A DNA stretch of 64,000 bases from Candolleomyces eurysporus (lineage: Eukaryota > Basidiomycota > Agaricomycetes > Agaricales > Psathyrellaceae). How positions within the stretch are numbered: the stretch's first letter is position 1; each line of letters starts with the position of its first letter. The notes beneath the pieces are model-generated. The model ran no database searches. It saw nothing but the letters and a program-made list of their open reading frames with translations, and was not told the DNA's origin. Both the position numbers and the translations under genes were made by a program. The stretch spans positions 310,001 through 374,000 of the forward strand of contig JANBPK010000730.1 of NCBI GenBank assembly GCA_027579435.1. The letters run 5' to 3'. Positions 58,961 to 64,000 of the stretch are shown piece by piece.

Positions 58961-61102
58961 TTTGTAGCTTGAAATTTAACGTAGTCGATAGAAAAAGCGA
59001 ATGTTGTTTGAAAAAAGAGCGTGTCCGCGACGTTTAGCGGAGGAAAAAGGGTGTCGAGAAATGCGTGTTCGTGTCGCTGGCGTCTGCTTCTTCTCCTTCG
59101 CGCTTAAGGAACGAGCGAGGCGGAAGAAAGGACAGGAGGGAACGGGAGCCCGGGAAACGAGAGCGAAAAGAAGGTGGGTGTTGGAGGAAAGGCAGGAAAG
59201 GGCCGACTCGACGACCACCACCCGTGAGAACTTGCCCCACTTTTCACACTCCGCTCGTGTCAACCGTTGCCAAGGCGTCATCTATCCCGTTCCGGACGCC
59301 CTTTCTTCCTGCCTGTTCTCATGATTGTTGTTCACCATGAGTTGTATTAGACAAGGTCGAGTGGGCTCTCCCTCTCGACGACTCGCCCCATACCATTCAG
59401 AGGAATTAATGCATCGTCAAAGCCCCTCTCCCAACGAGACCCGCCCGCATGATGGATTCGTGCTTCTCGTCCTCCTTCACTCGGTTCTCATGATCTGCCA
59501 TCTTGAATGGCACAGTCCACGACGACGGCCATACTTTCCCGATGATTTGCGTACTTGGGCAGTTGGTCCACTCGCGTTGTTGGTGAGCAAGTATGAATGA
59601 TATCATGATCCAGATTCCATCATCATCCTCATACATTTGCGCTGTTGAGCGAGATCTATTTCACCAATTTTTTTATCTCCCGCGCAGTCTCATGATCTGT
59701 TGTGCTTCGACGGCAGTTGGCTTCCACCCTGCCACTCCGTTCATCTGTCTGCCTTACCTGTCTTCTCCGGCTTTGGCATGCTGCCGAATGTAATTCCACT
59801 CGATGCCAACGTCTTAGCCGAGTCAGAATCTCCCGACGACGGGTATCGAACGAACCGTCCATCTACCTCCTTGTTCATCTGTTTTCCAACCCCTCAGTAT
59901 CAAACTACTTCCCGCCCAGGTTTCGAATTATTCGTGTTCCGTATGGTGCACGATCAATATTCCGTCACACCCACGCATTTACGCTGTCGCGCCCACCAAA
60001 CAAAGATTTGTTCTCGACCTTTGACTTACAAGCCTGTTTATTTGCCTTTCTCGTCGTGCTTCCATGTCAGCTGGTCGGGTGCACCGTCTCAGCCCCGCGT
60101 ACTACCTGCTCTGCCTCGTCTTCCTCTCCCCAAACTCTTTGCCATTCAGACCCTTGCTCAACGCCAACGTACTCCTGACTTCCGGGCCGAGGTGCATATG
60201 ATACACTCTAAGGATGCTTTCCGACCCTGGTACTTACCGGGCTTCTCGCTCCCAGTCGAAGCTAGTGCTAGTCGCTATTCGCTCCAACTCTCCCGGGTAT
60301 CAGTGGCCAGGTGGTTCTTGGGCGAACCGACTGTCGTTGGTCGGAATCGGAACATCTGATAATCCACCCATCTGTTGTCTGTTTTCCCGTACACCCGTCA
60401 GTACAGCAAGTATCGAGCCGCTTTATCCTTTATGGGACCTGCATTCGCTTTGGAACTCTGAATTCTATGACACGAGTTCGTTCGGCGCCATCCACTCTTA
60501 TTTATGTGCGTAGTCCCCAACCAGCTCATGTTCAGTGACACAGCTTCGATGTCCCTTCCTCACTCAAGGACAGGCCAATGAATAGACAAGAGCTTAGGAC
60601 ATGATTAGTGGGCGAGGAACCATCGGCGCGAGGCCAGATGGTTCTCTTTTAGAAAAAATTCAAAGCTTGTTGTGACAGTAAGATGAAGAAATGAAACTAT
60701 CAAGAATGAGAGGGGTGAGACCTAACTTGCATGCGATGCACGTGCGGGCGCAGCGTTCGCCGCGTGGGCAGAAGGCCCGCGGGGCCCTGTCACTCCTCTT
60801 CATTGACCTTGTGTAAACTACCAGTTTGAACAGCGATGAAAGATCTAGTCGATTAAAGCTTCAATAGACGCAGACTGAAGAGCGTGGAAAAGACGAGCAA
60901 TCCTATGTAAGCGAGAGAAACAACTTCATCATTAGTTCATAGAAGAGTGATCGTCAACGCCAAGAAGTCGACGGAACGAGCCGGAAATGGAGATGTTATG
61001 TACATCTACGTATAGAATATACGAACAAAAAGGAATATAAAGGCACATTAAAGTCTACAATACATTACGGAATGCTGCTTTAGATGACACTCTTCCTGGA
61101 TC
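58961..61102. other. Intergenic region with unsupported frames
   Basis: Overlapping plus-strand frames of 158 and 219 codons at 59700-60359 have no domain, no hydrophobic pattern and mutually overlapping composition; they look like chance frames in C/T-rich sequence. GC-rich patch at about 60745-60790. Nothing further supported. Confidence 0.4.
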
Positions 61103-62239
61103 TCACGACTGTAAAGAACGCCATTGAATGAGCAAGGTGTCGAAATCGTTGTTTCGAATACTCACAAGTCCGATGGCACGACTCACACGAGCGCCCAGCG
61201 GCAACCGCAATCGGGCTGCTTCAGCTGACAAGGCTCTGGGTTTGACATTGCGTGCTTGAGTTGAGGTCGAGCCTGACTCCTTGATCAGTTCCTTCACTTT
61301 TCGACGAAGCTCTTGAGCGGCGTCAGTTTCTCTGAATTTCTTGCCTTTATCGACGAGTTGCTTTTGAATTTTCAGAACGACGCCGTCGATATGGGAGTCC
61401 GCGCGCCGCTTCAAGACGAGCTTGATAAGATCCCAGGCGGACTCTTTCGAGTTCCATAGAGCCGTCGCTTCCTCCCTTGTGTGAGGTGTCGATTCAGAGC
61501 GCATATTGCTCCAAAACGTGTCCAGAACTTCCTTCTGTCGGTTTCCGCCGATTTCTGGTGGACATATATCCCATCGCGTGGTCGCAAGGACGACCTTAGA
61601 CAGAGCGTGATTTCCACACATCTCTCGGAACACCTTGATGTTTGAACGGTCATTGCGTGTCATCCGGTTGGGATAAACTGGGTACATGTAAATAATACCT
61701 CCGACCTTCATGCCGGAATTGTATCTGGTCATGGCATATAAGTCCGTTTTCAGTCCTTGAAGGCTGAAGACTCACGAAAGTGCAAGCCAGACAGCTATGC
61801 GGCGAAGTAACACCGAGTCTGGTATCTCAGTATCGTCAAAGCCCGGTGTATCCACTAGTACGATTCTTTGGCCGCCAATCTCAAAGGCCTCCGCCAACTT
61901 CCAGTTGTTGGACACGTCAATGAAGTAGTGCGCTACCTGCCTTGTATAGGATTGGAACCCGCCGCCAGCGGGTGCGTCCGACCTTCCAAGGACATTGTTT
62001 ATGAACTAACCGAGTTAGTGCGCTGATGGTATATGGAGTCGCACGCATGTAGTCCTTACAGTACTCTTCCCGACGCCTGTCGGGCCCATGACCCTGTATC
62101 CCATATCAGCATCTCTCCATCCGACGTCCATTTGGAGGAGAAAGGTATACAGAATCACGATATCGGTTGGTTTCCCTTCGCCTGTTTTCAGGTAGACATC
62201 ATCAGCTTTAAGACAGCTGAACCTGAATCCTCGAGGCAT
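61103..62239 (-). CDS. Small P-loop GTPase (AIG1/G-domain type)
   Basis: Exons 62239-62151, 62093-62060, 62005-61776, 61724-61166, 61108-61103; 305 aa, phases agree. G1 loop VMGPTGVGKST is completed by splicing (TDIVILVMGPTGVGKSTF across the first intron); G3 is VDTPGFDDT; the G4 position reads TTRWD. Between them a GIIYMYPV strand. The C-terminal half is a charged helix (KKFRETDAAQELRRKVKEL). The last exon is only 6 nt (Ser, stop), so a 3' alternative end by reading into the intron is possible. Agaricomycetes have many such TRAFAC GTPases, often near NLR or CHAT genes. Role unknown. Confidence 0.85.
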
Positions 62240-63117
62240 GGTAAAAACAGCGGGAGTGAAGGTGTAGAAGAGATGGGCACGTTACAATGCCCACTATATT
62301 GTTGTAAACGGTGTTTCATAGGCGCAGACAACGAGGCAACCTTACAATTATGTCGTCCAGGCTGGGATACATGACAGGGGAATTCGGCCTGTGCGCCGCA
62401 TTGAAACAATGAGGCGAGGCAACTTGAAGGAAGCAGAATCTCGCTATACCGCGACCGAAACAGGACAATCACCCTTCAATCTAGATCGATCAGGCTGCAC
62501 TGCAATCCAAAGTCAATTAACACTTCATTCGGGAGGACAGAATGCTGGGCTCGCCTCGCAGTCACTGAACGACGTTCTCGTGGCTCATTGGCACATCAAG
62601 GGTCAGTCGAGGGTGGCTTTTCAAGCGTACCTTCAACACTGACAGGAGGCCTCATAGACGGTGGCATCAGGGGGCGTCATGGTTTGAAATCGAAGCCCAA
62701 TGGGAGTGTAGGCCATATAACATTGATCTATCCGGGGTTGAAGAGTCGGATTGCGAGAAGAATTGAGATAAAAGGTGACCAGAACGCCTTCATAAACCCG
62801 ACTACAACTACTTCTATGAACAATGAAGAGGAATACATATTACAAACGAGCCATTACTAACTACATATACCAGGGGGACAAAAAGTAATATCATAAACTT
62901 TCAAAAGTAAGTAAAAGCCAAGAATCCGAAGGTATCCGCATAGAATGTGGAAGAAAAAAACAACTATATCACAGGAATACGCATAGAGTGGATGGAGGAA
63001 AAGGAAAAAATAGGAGAAAGTCGATGAGGACGTCTGTACGAAAAGGAGACAGAGCGCGCGCGAACGATCACACCAAGGTGTGGAAACCGGGCGTTCTTTT
63101 TTGGGACCTTGTGCCGT
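62240..63117. other. Intergenic region
   Basis: Promoter of the GTPase and flank of the CHAT relic. Only short frames; AT-rich from 62830 to 63000. Confidence 0.4.
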
Positions 63118-64000
63118 CTACCTACCTACCATACGCTCACAGGCCAAAATGAACATACGGGACCCACAAAGGGATCTTTGAGCCTGCGACGTGCTTCCTA
63201 AGTTCCCGCACAGCGTGATGAAGAGCGAAGGCAGCTTGTTCCCCATCCAGCATCTTCCTTCCGTCGACCTCCGGGCACTAGCAAACAGCTCGCCATAGAA
63301 ATTTTCAGCAACTTGTGGGGCATGCTGGTGGGCGATTGACCACATCCTCCCCACGAAGCCTCAATAGCCTGTCGCGAGCATGGCAGCAGCCAGGTGAACA
63401 GATTCTTCGCTAAGATTGGCGTCGCCGGTACTTGTCTGGCACGCTGAAAGGAAGACGAACTTCCAAATTCGATTTGATGATGGTGGCAAACTCAAGACGA
63501 CCGTCGGTCAGGGCGAAACCACTCATGAGAGGCTGAACTGGGTGCTGAGTCTCGAGTCTCTTGACAAACGAGATGAACCCAGCTATACCTATCCATGTCG
63601 TTGATCAGAGCTTCCCGGGTCGCCTCTTTAAGGACAATTCGACTCAAGGGTCCTGACAATCCTTACCACTTCGTCCTTCGTGCCAGGTATTGATTCAAGA
63701 CCATGTGCGTTGGCCTGACTCAACAAACAGATTCCGTCTTTGTGCTGGAACCTGTGGAGCATTACGCACTCGCTCAGTGAGCATGGAGACCGTCGGCATG
63801 TAAGACGAGGCGGCATAGTCGAAGATGCTCTCGGGATCACTCTCTTCATATCTCCCCGCAGCGTGACGAGGAAGCGATGACAATGGTCCGGTCAGAAGAC
63901 ACCACCAGATCTTTTTATCTGGATTGTCAGAACTGTTGACTCATAAGCGCTAACCCTGCCTCTTGTCAATGATGTACTCACCTTGAATGGCTAGACCATC
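63118..64000 (-). pseudogene. Inverted CHAT-domain pseudogene (continues beyond window)
   Basis: Paralogue of the CHAT domain of the gene at 46.0-50.2 kb, in opposite orientation. The splice site before the domain is conserved (donor GTGAGT near 63981, acceptor before TCTGACAATCC near 63931), then IWWCLLTGPLSSLPRHAAG, FDYAASSYMPTVSMLTERVR, a frameshift, then DGICLLSQANAHGLESIPGT. The catalytic-His segment reads WVHLVCQET, so the His of CHG is replaced by Gln. The Cys segment (CQTSTGD) survives in another frame. A TGA interrupts after MLATGY, and GRMWSIAHQHAPQVAENFYG follows. Multiple breaks and loss of the catalytic His mark it as non-functional. Confidence 0.85.

Noticed and set aside
59700..60359. 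Plus-strand frame of 219 codons overlapping one of 158 codons
   Set aside because: No domain, no splice logic, composition typical of C/T-rich non-coding DNA; both frames are equally open.
1..64000. CRISPR arrays, bacterial operons, rRNA or tRNA genes
   Set aside because: The sequence is a spliced fungal nuclear region; no array with regular spacers and no RNA gene could be recognised. The only regular tandem array is the 61-bp minisatellite without spacers.

Overview
The window is from a filamentous basidiomycete, almost certainly an agaricomycete. The genes are dense in short GT-AG introns (about 40-80 bp) with several micro-exons. The protein families are fungal or agaricomycete: a Kha1-type K+/H+ antiporter, a GPI-anchored secreted protein, a NACHT-ankyrin NLR-like protein, C2-TPR-CHAT proteins, a seven-helix membrane protein, a peroxisomal CoA ligase and a GCM-domain transposase. 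All gene models here were spliced by eye, by joining open frames at plausible GT/AG sites, and no search was run.

Layout. 1-2.8 kb: 3' end of a Kha1-like antiporter (+) and a GPI-anchored secreted protein (-). 3.15-10.86 kb: a 7.7-kb DNA transposon holding one intact nine-exon gene of about 1,781 aa (GCM zinc finger, DDE core, cysteine-peptidase-like domain, PHD-like finger), with short inverted ends and a candidate 10-bp target duplication. 11.5-14.5 kb: NACHT-ankyrin gene. 15.1-16.4 kb: single-pass receptor-like protein. 16.6-30.3 kb: five tandem, strongly decayed copies of a gene block on the minus strand. Each block still carries an intact three-exon gene for a 65-72 aa protein (called S1-S5 here), and one copy is interrupted by a 269-bp mariner-type MITE. 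30.3-38 kb: gene-poor, with a 61-bp minisatellite, an inverted-repeat element, a frameshifted ubiquitin-like gene and a CoA-ligase pseudogene. 38.2-44.3 kb: seven-helix membrane protein and a 4-coumarate-CoA-ligase-like enzyme ending in the peroxisomal signal AKL. 46.0-50.2 kb: C2-TPR-CHAT protease-like gene. 50.6-58.96 kb: small Pro/Tyr-rich protein, MYND zinc-finger protein and a single-pass membrane protein. 61.1-64 kb: small GTPase and a broken, inverted CHAT paralogue running off the edge.

The NACHT-ankyrin, CHAT and GTPase genes and the CHAT relic are the kinds of genes found in fungal self/non-self recognition and regulated cell death. With the transposon, MITE, satellite and tandem decay, the window reads as a fast-evolving accessory region interleaved with ordinary genes (antiporter, CoA ligase, MYND protein).

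The consensus carries scattered N characters. Many sit at the end of homopolymers and act as one extra base: deleting them restores the CHAT frame, the S1 frame and the minisatellite unit length.
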